A stretch of DNA of 64,000 nt from Bacillota bacterium (GTDB lineage Bacteria; Bacillota; Clostridia; Acetivibrionales; DTU013): NCBI GenBank assembly GCA_023399355.1, contig JAEWQC010000088.1, positions 17,189-81,188 of the forward strand, read 5' to 3'. Shown here piece after piece: positions 26,821 to 36,023 of the stretch. Position 1 is the stretch's first letter, and each line of letters starts with the position of its first letter. Under the pieces are notes generated by a model. That model ran no database searches, was not told where the DNA came from, and saw only the letters and a program-made list of their open reading frames with translations. The position numbers were made by a program, and so were the translations under genes.

Positions 26821-28296
26821 TCACCTTGAACTGTCAGGAAACGACATCTGTTTGAATGGCCTGCTGATTTCTGCACAAAAAGACAGGCCAGCTCCGGCTA
26901 GAAGGATAAATGCCGGCATGGCGGGGAAGTGGTATCTTGATTGGACCTCAAGAAAGGTATGCGCTATGAACAGACCTTGAAACAGCAGCAAAAAAATAAC
27001 TATTTTATAGGATCTGTTTTCAATGCAGAATAAACAACCTATAATCGACATCAGCAATATAAAAACATAGAATATTTGTGATACTGCATTCAACAAGCGT
27101 GGACTATTGATCAAATATTGGCCGGCTGCATTTGTATATTCGGTTTTTCTCAAGCTCCAATAGACTCCGTAATCCTCACTTCCCCATTGTGTAATATATT
27201 TTCTTTCCATCAGCATGGTAAAACTCAACGGATGGGATAATATCCTGTTGATTGCTCTGATCGTTGCTTCCTTATGAATTTTTGCATAATTATAGATAAA
27301 TTCAGTGATTATTTTTGTATCTTCCTTATTGTAGGTCCCATTTGAAACAAAGTTGGTACCAATCAGCAAATTGAACCCCGACGATGATTTATAGATGGGT
27401 ACCCCGATCAGATTGCTCAAAGGAAGGGTCAATGCAAGAAAACTTATGATAAATAGGACACCGATCGCCAATGTAGTTCTGCATTTGAACAGGATGGACT
27501 TTAATCTATACTCGGTGGATGGTTTAAACAAGAATAAAACCATAATAAAAATCGGGACCAGTATAAGTGCGACAGGCCGGATAAATTGGGTGACAGCCAG
27601 GGATATCCCGGTACCGATGGAATAAACCGTAGATTCTCTGGCATCAATAGCCTCTATGGTTTTTATAAACAATTGTACACTAAGTAATAGAAACAGCAGA
27701 AAAATATGCTCGGATGCCAGAACCGAAGTAAGCATGATCTGCGCAGGCCATATCGAATACAGCAAACTTGTAATCCGTCCGATACGATCATTAAATGTCT
27801 TTCCTGCAATATGATAAATCTGCAATGATGTAACTACGGAGATCAATACATTGAATAACTTTGCATCAATTAAATAGGACCCGAATATTTTGTAAATAAC
27901 CGAAAGTACCAGCGGAAACCCGAATTTAAAGGGAAAAACCGTATAAGTCGGGTTGTATACATTAAAAACACCTTTACTTGCATGTACCGCGTAATCATTA
28001 AACAGGATAAAATCAGAATCCGGCTTGGAATTCACCAGCAATATCCATAAGATTCTGGGCAGTATTGTTACAATAACCAGTATCAGCAGAAATTTTTTAT
28101 TACTTATTTTTATCCGGCTGTTAATGCGAACTCCCCGAATCATGACAATGCTTAAAAAAGCAACCGCAGTTAGAACAAGGAATGAAGGTATATTTAGCGT
28201 CGAGGGGCTTTTTACAAATACGGATAAAATGAAAATATACCCTAAAAGTATTAGACCAATATAAACGAGTATCGAATAAATCTTATTTCCGGTCAT
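26821..28296 (-). CDS. Multi-pass glycosyltransferase (ArnT/PMT, GT39/GT83-like)
   Basis: A 491-residue membrane protein with about twelve hydrophobic helices. The first external loop carries NSKPDSDFILFNDYAVHASKG (read in two parts: SKPDSDF and NDYAVHA), the acidic pair expected for the catalytic site of polyprenyl-phosphate-sugar transferases. Helices 3-5 contain PAQIMLTSVLASEHIFLLF and LAVTQFIRPVALILVP. Such enzymes transfer a sugar from undecaprenyl phosphate to lipids, wall polymers or proteins outside the membrane. The acceptor cannot be inferred. AAGGAAGCACT precedes the ATG. Confidence 0.8.
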   Translation of the reverse strand: MTGNKIYSILVYIGLILLGYIFILSVFVKSPSTLNIPSFLVLTAVAFLSIVMIRGVRINSRIKISNKKFLLILVIVTILPRILWILLVNSKPDSDFILFNDYAVHASKGVFNVYNPTYTVFPFKFGFPLVLSVIYKIFGSYLIDAKLFNVLISVVTSLQIYHIAGKTFNDRIGRITSLLYSIWPAQIMLTSVLASEHIFLLFLLLSVQLFIKTIEAIDARESTVYSIGTGISLAVTQFIRPVALILVPIFIMVLFLFKPSTEYRLKSILFKCRTTLAIGVLFIISFLALTLPLSNLIGVPIYKSSSGFNLLIGTNFVSNGTYNKEDTKIITEFIYNYAKIHKEATIRAINRILSHPLSFTMLMERKYITQWGSEDYGVYWSLRKTEYTNAAGQYLINSPRLLNAVSQIFYVFILLMSIIGCLFCIENRSYKIVIFLLLFQGLFIAHTFLEVQSRYHFPAMPAFILLAGAGLSFCAEISRPFKQMSFPDSSR

Positions 28297-28410
28297 AGTG
28301 CTTCCTTAAATACTATCCTTCCAGACTTTGCTTTATGATAACCATAAGTTTCTAGGTATATACATAATTTCAAAAATTATTCATTCCGATGATAGTGATA
28401 ATAAAAAAGA

Positions 28411-28434
28411 ATCCGGCGATCAGCCGGACTCCTA
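28411..28434 (-). terminator. Rho-independent terminator
   Basis: On the minus strand AGTCCGGC-TGATC-GCCGGATT is followed by CTTTTTT. It terminates the DUF2680-like gene. Confidence 0.85.
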
Positions 28435-28440
28435 CAATTA

Positions 28441-28520
28441 GCATCAGGTTTGTCCATCATTTTACTCTGGAGCACCTGGTTTGTACTTCATTTGGTCTCA
28501 AGCAGCAGGTCTGTCCTTCA
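28441..28520 (-). repeat. Degenerate tandem repeat at the 3' end of the DUF2680-like gene
   Basis: On the minus strand three imperfect units of ~30 bp carry ATGAAGgACAgACCtGcTgC, ATGAAGTACAAACCAGGTGC and ATGATGGACAAACCTGATGC. The first encodes the end of the protein (MKDRPAA, stop), while the next would read MKYKPGAPE after the stop. The gene's 3' end has been expanded, with the stop falling in the first unit. Confidence 0.6.
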
Positions 28521-28989
28521 TATGATGCCCGCCATGCTTGAACCATTGGCCTTGAAGCCAGGGATAGCCGTTTCCGTCCCAATTCGTAATCATTTCATTG
28601 AATTCCCTGGTCATTGCATCCCCCTTTTCCCGGGTAATTCTGCCGTCCTTGACCCTGCTGTTGACGGATGTCTTGAACTCTTCCATTAATTTTGCTTTTT
28701 TCTGCGGCAAAGCCAGCTTGTTGAATTCGTTGATTTTGGCTATTGCTGCATCGATCCTGACTATCTTTTCAGCCGCTTCCTCTTTTGTGATCCTGCCTTC
28801 CTTAAGCATGGACTGCACCTTGGCTTTCCTGCATTCAAGTGCTTTTACAGGGTCCTTTTCAAAGTCGGCGCATTTTTTGTCTCCAATTACGGGATCTCTC
28901 TCAGTACCTTGTGCGAGGACTGTAAAAGCTGTTGTGCTTGTCAGGAAAGCTATCACTGTTACACATGCAAATAATTTTAAAATCTTCAA
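28498..28989 (-). CDS. Secreted DUF2680-like protein
   Basis: The best start is a TTG eight bases after AAGGAGG, giving MKILKLFACV and 163 residues. A GTG three codons earlier overlaps the ribosome binding site. A signal peptide (~1-27, cleavage near VLAQG) is followed by charged helices with a repeated LKEGRITKEEAAEKI / VKDGRITREKGDAMT motif, as in DUF2680 (YckD-like) exported proteins of unknown function. Two cysteines (KKCADFEKDPVKALECRK) could form a disulfide outside the cell. The C-terminus ends in a His-rich GGHHMKDR. Confidence 0.75.
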   Translation of the reverse strand: MKILKLFACVTVIAFLTSTTAFTVLAQGTERDPVIGDKKCADFEKDPVKALECRKAKVQSMLKEGRITKEEAAEKIVRIDAAIAKINEFNKLALPQKKAKLMEEFKTSVNSRVKDGRITREKGDAMTREFNEMITNWDGNGYPWLQGQWFKHGGHHMKDRPAA

Positions 28990-29063
28990 GTAAACCACCT
29001 CCTTTTCAAAGGTAGTTTGCCCGTAATTTGAATTTATTTTAGTTAAAGTATTGGAAACTCCAT

Positions 29064-30551
29064 TTACAAATCCGTTTTTGTCAGTCTCTCCAATTTTTCA
29101 CTTGAAAGCTGTATCTCCTTCGTAATATTAAACACACTTTCAATATTTTTGTCCTGATCCTCCACCGTTGCCAGCATTTCTTGAGTTGCAGCGGAATGCT
29201 CCTCGGAAATTCCTGCGACACTTTCCACTTCGAGCCTGATTTTCTCAAATAGTTTAATTACATTTCCAACCATGCCGGATTCATCCTCAATACATTTGTC
29301 AATCTCCGCGAACGAAGATTGTATCTCTGCAAAGCTGTCATTCACCTTGAGTGCTATTTCATTTCCGTTTTCAGCCGCAAGCTTTCCGTTGCTGACAACA
29401 TCAAGGGCAATGCTGCTTTTATTTACAATATCAGCGATGATATCATTAATCAGCTTAACGGTATTGGTGCTTTCATCGGCTAATTTACGCACTTCTTCTG
29501 CAACAACAGCGAAACCCTTTCCATGCTCGCCTGCTCTAGCAGCCTCAATTGCGGCATTCAACGAAAGCATATTGGTCTGATCCGCGACTTGTTTGATACC
29601 GGTCAGGAATGTATTGATCCTCCCCATGCTCTTTTGCAGCTCGGCTACGGTATCGTAGGAACTATTCACTGCTTTGTTTATAATAACCATTTGCTTTTGC
29701 ATATCGGCAATATTGCCGGTACCCTCTTCAACGACGTTGTTCGCTTTTTTCGAAACCTCGGACATTTGCATGGAGAGCCTGGATGTTTCATTGATCATGG
29801 TATCGGCATTGCCCACCATCCCGCTGATATCGCTCAGACTTTCCGCCTGGCTCGTTACGCCGTCTGCGACCTCGTGTTCCGTTAAAGTTATCTGCTCGCT
29901 GGATACCTTCAGTTGCTTTAATTTATCGTAGCATTCCGAAATTTCCCTGTTTAAAAGCGTGGTATTGTTTTCAATCGTGCCAACTGTATTTTTCAATTCA
30001 TATAAAACTTCCGTTGCTTCTTTCTCTTTGCCTGCAGCATTTTTAATTAACTCGTTGCCCCACATGCTCAGGAAGAATAAGATCGCCAGAATACTATCAA
30101 CATAAATTACCAGCGCCAGTATGGAGGCGATATTTTTATACTGGCCGATAAATAGGCTTTGCAGGGCAAAAATTGAAAAAACAGCCAATAGAATATTAAT
30201 AAATATTCCAAAAGCTAAAATCAGATATTTATTGAAATACAACGAAATCATAGCAATTGAAAGAAAGATCAGATAGTGGTTCCCCAACGGGAAAGATGCA
30301 TTTGTAAAGATCTGCATAGCTGCTACAGATACGGGAACAAGACTGTTGACAAATGCTTTTACAGTATCCGGTATGGGTGTGAAAAACATGCCGGTAAGAA
30401 TGATACAGACAAAAATACTTTCATACAATACTTTCGATCCCTTATCCCAGCCAAGTGAGGTTAATGCCATTATAGCCAACGTAACTGCCACAATGTAAAT
30501 TACAATCAAGTTCAATCTGTGAGCTGTCTTGTTATGGTAATTTTGTTGCAT
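29064..30551 (-). CDS. Methyl-accepting chemotaxis-type signal transducer
   Basis: This 495-residue protein begins with six hydrophobic helices (~15-165) in place of a ligand-binding extracellular domain. A HAMP-less coiled linker leads to the MCP signalling domain (~205-490), with the hairpin tip near [20 protein letters not shown] (~330) and [12 protein letters not shown]. Residues such as Gln/Glu pairs along the coiled coil could be methylation sites. The layout suggests sensing within the membrane or of cytoplasmic state. No other chemotaxis genes are nearby. AGGAGGTTACCGA precedes the ATG. Confidence 0.9.
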   Translation of the reverse strand: MQQNYHNKTAHRLNLIVIYIVAVTLAIMALTSLGWDKGSKVLYESIFVCIILTGMFFTPIPDTVKAFVNSLVPVSVAAMQIFTNASFPLGNHYLIFLSIAMISLYFNKYLILAFGIFINILLAVFSIFALQSLFIGQYKNIASILALVIYVDSILAILFFLSMWGNELIKNAAGKEKEATEVLYELKNTVGTIENNTTLLNREISECYDKLKQLKVSSEQITLTEHEVADGVTSQAESLSDISGMVGNADTMINETSRLSMQMSEVSKKANNVVEEGTGNIADMQKQMVIINKAVNSSYDTVAELQKSMGRINTFLTGIKQVADQTNMLSLNAAIEAARAGEHGKGFAVVAEEVRKLADESTNTVKLINDIIADIVNKSSIALDVVSNGKLAAENGNEIALKVNDSFAEIQSSFAEIDKCIEDESGMVGNVIKLFEKIRLEVESVAGISEEHSAATQEMLATVEDQDKNIESVFNITKEIQLSSEKLERLTKTDL

Positions 30552-30639
30552 TCGGTAACCTCCTGTAATTTTTATTGAACATTTTCTCTATGAATTGGAT
30601 ATCGGAAATTTATATAAAAGCATAACCTTTAATTCCTTA

Positions 30640-30728
30640 TAGATGTTTCTTTTTAATATGTTTCCCTTTTAATATGTTCCCAATAGGTTCCCAACCCGTT
30701 AACAACCCGTTCCCAATCCGTTAACAAA
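30640..30728. repeat. Short degenerate repeats in the chemoreceptor upstream region
   Basis: TTTAATATGTTTCCC/TTTAATATGTTCCCA and then several AACCCGTT or CCCGTTAACAA/CAATCCGTTAACAA units follow each other. No gene is visible here. Confidence 0.5.
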
Positions 30729-30732
30729 ATAG

Positions 30733-30763
30733 AACGGAAGCTATAAGAAAATTAGCTTCCGTT
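30733..30763. terminator. Rho-independent terminator
   Basis: AACGGAAGCTA and TAGCTTCCGTT-type arms pair around an A/T-rich loop. It lies after the stop of the minus-strand aldo/keto reductase. Confidence 0.7.
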
Positions 30764-30786
30764 ATGGAGTCCATGCAGCTAGTCAG

Positions 30787-31809
30787 CTAAACTACATGCT
30801 CATGATAAAATTCAACATATTTCTTCAATTCACGTTTCAGAAGATTCGGTGTATCCAGACCGTAGGGACATTTGCTTTTACATTTTCCACATTCCAGGCA
30901 GCCATTAATAAGCTCCATTCTCTCTCTGAAGCTATCCTGCAGGAACTGCTTGTATGGTGCCCTTTTCAAAAGCAGTGATATTCGCGCCGCATCACGGATA
31001 TGAATTCCCACAGGGCATGGCATGCAATACCCGCAGCCACGGCAGAACTCTCCGGACAGCTCCGTACGATATTTTTCAATTCTCTCCCACATGAGATCGT
31101 CAAGCATGGGAGGGGTTTTTTCAAATCCAAGAAATTCGTCCAGTTCATTCATTCTCTGAATGCCCCAGATAGGAACAACGTTATCATACTGCCGCAGAAA
31201 TGCGAACGCAACCGCCGCCTCGGACAGCAGCCCTCCCGATAGCGCCTTCATCGCGATAAGCCCGATATCCCTCTCCCTGCAAATTTCTATCAGCTTAAGA
31301 TCAAGCTCCGAGGAGAGGGCATTCAGCGGAAACTGAACTGTATCATAAAGGCTCGATTCCGCTGCTCCCACGGCTATATCAATGCTATGGTTCGTCATTC
31401 CGATAAAGTGTGTCTTGCCCTGCTTTCTAGCTTCCACAAGGCCTGAATAGAGGCTTTCCGGGTCGTCAGGATCCGGAAGATTTTCAGGATTGTGCAGTTG
31501 AAACAGGTCCACATAGTCTGTTTTTAAATTTTGAAGGCTTGTATCAAGACTATCCAGTAAGGTCCTTTTATCTTTAGCCATTCCCTTGGTTGCAATGATA
31601 ATGTCCTTTCGCACTTCCGAGAGTGCACGGCCTAATTTCTCTTCGCTGTCACTGTAATACCGTGCTGTATCAAAAAAGTTCATGCCGTTATCATAAGCCT
31701 TTTTTAACAGGACTCCTGCTTCTTCAACGGAAATTCTCTGAATCGGCAATGCACCGAAACCGCTTTTGCTTACCATTAAATTTGTACGTCCAAGTTTGAT
31801 TTTATCCAT
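30787..31809 (-). CDS. Second ferredoxin-type aldo/keto reductase
   Basis: The start at MDKIKLGRTNLMVSK (340 residues) has AGAAAGG upstream. The frame continues 70 codons further, but that part is made of 26-bp repeats and is not protein-like. The barrel shows FFDTARYYSDSEEKLG (catalytic Asp/Tyr, ~45-60), IIATKGM (Lys), and LFQLHNPENL. The C-terminal part has CRGCGYCMPCPVGIH and CLECGKCKSKCP, again 4Fe-4S-type clusters. It is a paralogue of the gene at 6462-7616, with a shorter barrel-to-ferredoxin linker. The substrate is unknown. Confidence 0.9.
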   Translation of the reverse strand: MDKIKLGRTNLMVSKSGFGALPIQRISVEEAGVLLKKAYDNGMNFFDTARYYSDSEEKLGRALSEVRKDIIIATKGMAKDKRTLLDSLDTSLQNLKTDYVDLFQLHNPENLPDPDDPESLYSGLVEARKQGKTHFIGMTNHSIDIAVGAAESSLYDTVQFPLNALSSELDLKLIEICRERDIGLIAMKALSGGLLSEAAVAFAFLRQYDNVVPIWGIQRMNELDEFLGFEKTPPMLDDLMWERIEKYRTELSGEFCRGCGYCMPCPVGIHIRDAARISLLLKRAPYKQFLQDSFRERMELINGCLECGKCKSKCPYGLDTPNLLKRELKKYVEFYHEHVV

Positions 31810-31877
31810 TGAAAGAACCTTTCTGCATCTGTCATATTGCCCTATGTGCACTATTAACATTGCATTCATACTGTTTG

Positions 31878-31982
31878 GACTGTTTATACAAATATACTGC
31901 TCCCGACTGTTTATACGAATATGCCGCTCCGATTGTCTGCACGAATATGCTGCTCCGATTGTCTGCACGAATATGCTGCTCC
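31878..31982. repeat. 26-bp tandem repeat upstream of aldo/keto reductase
   Basis: Four copies of ~26 bp of the type GATTGTCTGCACGAATATGC-TGCTCC. The last two are identical and the first two diverge at up to six bases. It sits in the 5' untranslated region or promoter of the minus-strand reductase gene. Confidence 0.85.
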
Positions 31983-32028
31983 ATCTTTCATACCGTACTG
32001 CAGTCTCCCCGGGTTCCAATACTTTATA

Positions 32029-32991
32029 TTATTTCTGTAAATGCTTCATCAACATACCGAGCTGTTTTTCAACAAAGCCCGGCAGATACTCATGGCCAAA
32101 ATAGCGGAAAACTGCAATATCCTTCGGACAAACCAAATGGTTATATGCGGCAAATACCGTCGATGGCGGCGTTATATCATCCACAAGCCCCGCGGCTGCA
32201 AGAACCGGGCATTTTATGTCTGGCGCGAGATTCATCACATCAAAATAGGAGAGTGTTTTTTTAGCCTGTTCCTCAATTTCAGGAGCCGTATTTCTGCGAA
32301 AATATTCGTTGATTTCGCCATATGGCATGCCCGGCGCTATATCGATTGCCCTGTTAAAATGTGAAAGATAAGGATACATGGAAACAGCAACTTTCGGTAT
32401 GTCCGACAATGCGGCAGAAGCAAGCGTCAACGCACCGCCCTGGCTGCCTCCCATCACACCGATCCTGCCGGCGTCCACTTTGTCAATCGAAGCAAGTACT
32501 TCAAGCGCACGTACGCAATCCATATAAACAGCCCGGTAATAATACTGGTCCGGCGAAAGGATTCCCTTTGTCATCCAGCCGCTGTGGTTGCCATGTGAAG
32601 TGACCACATTGTCCGAGCTGTTACCCTGCTGTCCTCTGACAAGCATTTGCAGCACGGCATACCCATGGAGAGCCAGATTGACCGTATCACTGATGCAGCC
32701 GTCGGCAGCCCAGTTATATCCATGGAAAGCAACGATTCCGGGGTATTTGCCAGGCGCTTCCGGTACGGCAAACCACCCGTCGATATGCGCATCCATGAAA
32801 CCTGAAAATGTGACCCTGTAAACCCTGACACCTCTTGCCGGATATTCATATGGCTGTAAATCATATTTCAATCCAACCTGTGCCAATTCCTTCAATGCCT
32901 TTTCCCAAAATTCCTTGAAATCCGGTTGTCTGGTAAGCTCCGGTTTATACTTTTTCAATTCTTCAAGACTCATGTCGTACGGTTGAAGCAA
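32029..32991 (-). CDS. Acetyl xylan esterase / cephalosporin-C deacetylase family (CE7)
   Basis: A TTG at 32991, seven bases after GGGAGGTG, gives MLQPYDMSLEELKKYKPELTR and 320 residues, the CE7 length. Catalytic residues: Ser in GVMGGSQGGALTL (~185), Asp in GLVDDITPPS (~270) and His in YFGHEYLPG (~302). The RGQQGNSSD loop near 120 is also typical. CE7 esterases deacetylate short xylo-oligosaccharides and cephalosporin C in the cytoplasm. A substrate from plant cell-wall breakdown fits a saccharolytic clostridium, but no xylan genes are adjacent. Confidence 0.92.
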   Translation of the reverse strand: MLQPYDMSLEELKKYKPELTRQPDFKEFWEKALKELAQVGLKYDLQPYEYPARGVRVYRVTFSGFMDAHIDGWFAVPEAPGKYPGIVAFHGYNWAADGCISDTVNLALHGYAVLQMLVRGQQGNSSDNVVTSHGNHSGWMTKGILSPDQYYYRAVYMDCVRALEVLASIDKVDAGRIGVMGGSQGGALTLASAALSDIPKVAVSMYPYLSHFNRAIDIAPGMPYGEINEYFRRNTAPEIEEQAKKTLSYFDVMNLAPDIKCPVLAAAGLVDDITPPSTVFAAYNHLVCPKDIAVFRYFGHEYLPGFVEKQLGMLMKHLQK

Positions 32992-33032
32992 AACAACACC
33001 TCCCAAAAGCTATCTTATTTGTTATAGTGCAT

Positions 33033-33276
33033 CAGTTCAAAGAAAATGTCTCGGTTGCAGAAATATTTTCTTATCCATGTATAAAATTTCCCAAGGGGAT
33101 TCTATACTATCACTGCATTTCAATGAGGCTGGTAGCAAGCAGAGGTTGCCACTCCCCATGTATCCCGGGCGGCTGACATGTTAACCGCCTGAAAACCAAA
33201 TCTGTACCCTCCACCCGGACTTTTTGCGAAAGTAAAAGAACCAAGAGGGGGAGGACATCTTTTGCCTCATTATATT
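33033..33276. repeat. Dispersed intergenic repeat, copy 1
   Basis: The core (33115-33276) begins CATTTCAATGAGGCTGGTAG and ends GGACATCTTTTGCCTCATTA. It matches 47181-47352 along most of its length. The upstream part (CAGTTCAAAGAAAATG..GCAGAAATATTTTCTTA) matches 41325-41367. It contains a GAAA-capped hairpin remnant (CTTTTTGCGAAAGTAAAAG). No coding frame is evident. Confidence 0.75.
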
Positions 33277-33280
33277 AAGT

Positions 33281-33844
33281 CTAATTGTTATTGTCTGATG
33301 GCATCTCCGCATCTATCATCACCTCGGAATCAATAACAACTCCATCCGCAGACGGTGCTTCCAACTGAACAGGTGGCGCTGATGGAACTACCGGTGATGG
33401 CGGTACTGCCGACTGAGCAGCTTCCCGCTCCGATGGTATTGCCGGTGCTGCCGACTGAGCAGCTTCCCGTTCCGATGGTATTGCCGGTGCTGCCGACCGG
33501 GTAGCTGCCAGCTCCGATGGTATTGCCGGTGCTTCATGTGCTGTGGACATTGCCTGTACTACCGGCTCTTCCGGCAGTTCGGCAGCAGGAAATTCGGACT
33601 CCTGCACATCTTCCGGCTCATCAGGATCAAACCCGATCTCTTCCATGTCTTCTCCATCAGTTTCCATTTCTATCTCGTCGTTCTCCGACAACTCCGGAGG
33701 TGTCTCATCATTCCATGTATCACCGTTGAAATGCCTCATATCAAAAGTATTGCGATAAGTATCCGTATTCCTTGATCCCTTTAAATAACTAAAAGCAAAA
33801 TAAATAACAGCAATAATAAGTAAAGACATAATTGAAATGCTCAT
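33281..33844 (-). CDS. Membrane-anchored acidic, Ala/Pro-rich repeat protein
   Basis: A 187-residue protein with one N-terminal helix (~3-20), then a very acidic stretch (ENDEIEMETDGEDMEEIG) and three near-identical units of the type PAIPSEREAAQSAA (~110-150), closed by a Pro-rich tail. The DNA units are almost identical, so the repeat has expanded recently. No family is recognised. The single anchor and disordered tail suggest a protein displayed at or tethered to the membrane. Confidence 0.65.
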   Translation of the reverse strand: MSISIMSLLIIAVIYFAFSYLKGSRNTDTYRNTFDMRHFNGDTWNDETPPELSENDEIEMETDGEDMEEIGFDPDEPEDVQESEFPAAELPEEPVVQAMSTAHEAPAIPSELAATRSAAPAIPSEREAAQSAAPAIPSEREAAQSAVPPSPVVPSAPPVQLEAPSADGVVIDSEVMIDAEMPSDNNN

Positions 33845-33986
33845 AAAATCACCTCTCCTATTTATTCGACACAGGGATTTCTTTTCCTCTGCAAATCATA
33901 CAAAAATATTTACCCCTTTGCAACGATTTGGTATACTCAACAAAGCAGTTCCAACATTCTGCAGTTAAAAGCATCAGGAGGATCCT

Positions 33987-34661
33987 ATGAAATACGCAGG
34001 CATTATTTTTGATTTTAACGGGACACTACTGCTCGACACGCCAATGCATGAACATGTATGGCGCGACTATTCCACCCTGTTGAGAGGCTATCCGCTTTCC
34101 GGAGAGGAATTTCTCCATATGCATGGCAGACCCACCAGGTTTTTTCTGGAATACCTGCTTGGGCGGACTTTAGATCATTCAGAGATAGAATACCATAGTG
34201 AGGAAAAAGAGAAGATCTACAGAAAAATGTGCCTGGATCTGGGACCCAATCTGGATCTGACCACCGGGGCCGGGAGTTTGCTGGACTTTTTAACATCCCG
34301 CGGAATACCCCGTACCATCGCAACGGCGTCTACGAAAGCGAACGTTGATTTCTATTTCGAAAACTTTCATTTGAGTAAATGGTTCGAGTATGACAAAGTT
34401 GTATATGATGACGGAAGCTTCCCTGGAAAACCCGACCCGCAGATATATCTGAGAGCAGCGCGAAAGCTTGGCCTGCAGTCGCAGGATTGCATCGTTGCCG
34501 AAGATGCACTGTCAGGGATCGAGTCTGCTCACCGTGCAGATATCGGCTGTATTATAGCCATTGGTCCAAAAGAGGCGCATGCCACATTGAAGGCGTATTC
34601 CGGGGTCCAATACACCATCACGGACTTTACAGAATTTGATAGAAATTTATTCAAGTTGTAA
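33987..34661 (+). CDS. HAD-family hydrolase, beta-phosphoglucomutase-like
   Basis: The 224-residue protein has HAD motif I DFNGTLLLD (nucleophile Asp10), motif II in TIATASTKANVDF (~110), motif III Lys in GKPDPQIYLRAARKLG (~145), and motif IV VAEDALSGIESA (~170). The helical cap at ~18-85 fits the PGM/phosphatase subfamily I. Motif I is FNGT, where PGMs usually have a DxDG pattern, so phosphatase activity is as likely as mutase. Substrate unknown. AGGAGGATCCT precedes the ATG. Confidence 0.88.
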   Translation: MKYAGIIFDFNGTLLLDTPMHEHVWRDYSTLLRGYPLSGEEFLHMHGRPTRFFLEYLLGRTLDHSEIEYHSEEKEKIYRKMCLDLGPNLDLTTGAGSLLDFLTSRGIPRTIATASTKANVDFYFENFHLSKWFEYDKVVYDDGSFPGKPDPQIYLRAARKLGLQSQDCIVAEDALSGIESAHRADIGCIIAIGPKEAHATLKAYSGVQYTITDFTEFDRNLFKL

Positions 34662-34782
34662 CATATTTTTAACATATTTCAGCTTATGAAAGTATATAAT
34701 AATGACGATGATTTATATAAGACAAGCTGTTTAAATGACTACTCCAAAGATGAAACCGTTCTCTGTCAAGGCAGGTGGTATT

Positions 34783-34905
34783 ATGGAAAGATTTAAGAAT
34801 TACATCGGCATGTTCATCGAACTGATTTTGATGGGAATCATGTATTTGATAATCCTTCCCTTTAAAGTTCTGTACATTCTTGGCAACAGACTGGTATCCA
34901 GATAA
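34783..34905 (+). CDS. 40-residue membrane peptide
   Basis: The frame starts at an ATG eight bases after AGGTGG and encodes a peptide with one hydrophobic helix (MFIELILMGIMYLIILPF) and basic ends (MERFKNYIG..GNRLVSR). The composition is far from random, and a plausible ribosome binding site is present. An in-frame Met at 34750 would add 11 residues. No family is recognised. Confidence 0.5.
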   Translation: MERFKNYIGMFIELILMGIMYLIILPFKVLYILGNRLVSR

Positions 34906-35017
34906 TGTCATTGAGGGATTTCCAAAAGATGCCTGAATCAAACAATTGATTGTTTCAATCTATTGTAGTATAATCGTATGTGCGCGTTTTCCCTTGAAAA
35001 TCTCAGGAGGTTCGAGC

Positions 35018-35524
35018 TTGAATAGTGTATCGGAGCGCCGCCCTTTTCCAATGCATGAATGGTATATGGCACAAGCCCTAAAAGAAGCGGGAAAGGCAGG
35101 GAAAAAAGGTGAGACTCCCATAGGCGCGGTTGTGGTCAGGGACGGCAGGATTATCGCCAGGGGCCACAATGAAAAGGAGTTGAAAAACGACTCCACATTG
35201 CACGCAGAGATGACTGCGATCCGGAAAGCCAGCATTAAACTTGGATCGTGGCGGCTGAACGACTGTGACCTGTATGTAACGCTTGAACCCTGTACCATGT
35301 GCGCAGGAGCGATCATTCAGGCGAGGCTCAGGAATCTGTACATCGGCACTTCCGATTTAAAAGCCGGTGCTGCGGGTTCGGTGATCGACGTTTTTCGGGT
35401 GGAAGCCTTCAACCACAAGGTCGAAGTAAGCTGGGGCCTGCTGGAAGAGAAGTGTTCCGGAATCCTGAAGGAATTTTTTCAGGAGCTAAGGGAAAGAAAG
35501 GCCGCAAAGAAACAGACAAGATAA
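35018..35524 (+). CDS. tadA: tRNA-specific adenosine deaminase
   Basis: The start is a TTG following AGGAGG, giving 168 residues. Earlier in-frame Met codons reach into the promoter region. The zinc deaminase motifs are present: STLHAEMTAIRKA (His/Glu, ~65) and EPCTMCAGAIIQARL (Cys pair, ~95). TadA converts A34 to inosine in tRNA-Arg(ACG). The gene sits directly before tRNA-Ser(CGA), an arrangement common in Firmicutes. Confidence 0.95.
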   Translation: MNSVSERRPFPMHEWYMAQALKEAGKAGKKGETPIGAVVVRDGRIIARGHNEKELKNDSTLHAEMTAIRKASIKLGSWRLNDCDLYVTLEPCTMCAGAIIQARLRNLYIGTSDLKAGAAGSVIDVFRVEAFNHKVEVSWGLLEEKCSGILKEFFQELRERKAAKKQTR

Positions 35525-35686
35525 CAAGCCCGAAGGACTGCAGGCAGAGTAACAGATAGCTGGACAAAAGCACTATCGCAGTAAGTAGAAGCAGAGTACC
35601 TGATAAATGAAAAAATTTTGTAAATGCTAACACTTTGCTCACAGTTTTCTAAAAACATTTTTCCGCTCCGGCGGTTAAATATATAC

Positions 35687-35777
35687 GGAAGAGTATCGAA
35701 GTGGTTGTAACGGCCTTGACTCGAAATCAAGTTGTCACGCAAGTGGCACGAGGGTTCGAATCCCTCCTCTTCCGCCA
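35687..35777 (+). tRNA. tRNA-Ser (anticodon CGA)
   Basis: Acceptor GGAAGAG/CTCTTCC, anticodon loop CTCGAAA, a long class II variable arm (TTGTCACGCAAGTGGCACG), T-loop TTCGAAT and an encoded CCA. It reads UCG. Confidence 0.97.
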
Positions 35778-35922
35778 CAATTTGTCTGAAAAGCCTTGCG
35801 CTGCAAGGCTTTTCAGCATTTCTACACTAAAATCCCAATGCATCTCAGATGTTTTTTTACAACAAAAAGAGGCCTTTCTGCCCCTTACATCTGCATAACC
35901 TCGATTAATTTCTTTGTCCAAG
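35778..35922. repeat. tRNA-Ser 3' flank repeat, copy A
   Basis: Starting directly at the tRNA end, this ~145-bp segment recurs at 36752-36897 (without a tRNA in front) and its first ~58 bp recur after tRNA-Ser(GGA) at 49180. It holds a hairpin and, on the minus strand (35885-35922), the last ~10 codons of a transposase (TKKLIEVMQM, stop). It brackets, with copy B, the two-gene insertion at 36024-36694. Confidence 0.8.
35786..35816 (+). terminator. Hairpin after tRNA-Ser(CGA)
   Basis: CTGAAAAGCCTTGC and GCAAGGCTTTTCAG form a 14-bp stem with a three-base loop. The downstream T run is short (CATTTCT). Confidence 0.75.
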
Positions 35923-36023
35923 CCATCTCATACAATGGCTTGCTTTATTATTAAAAAAAAAATTACACATTGACTTTAACTATATTAAATGTTATGTTCA
36001 ATATTGTTAAAGGAGGTATACTT

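Noticed and set aside
35525..35686. SRP RNA after tadA
   Set aside because: The position is typical in Firmicutes, but the sequence shows no SRP Alu/S-domain motifs.
35479..35778. Minus-strand frame running through tRNA-Ser(CGA)
   Set aside because: It covers a complete tRNA gene and its peptide is the known type of tRNA read-through artefact (EEEGFEPSC..).
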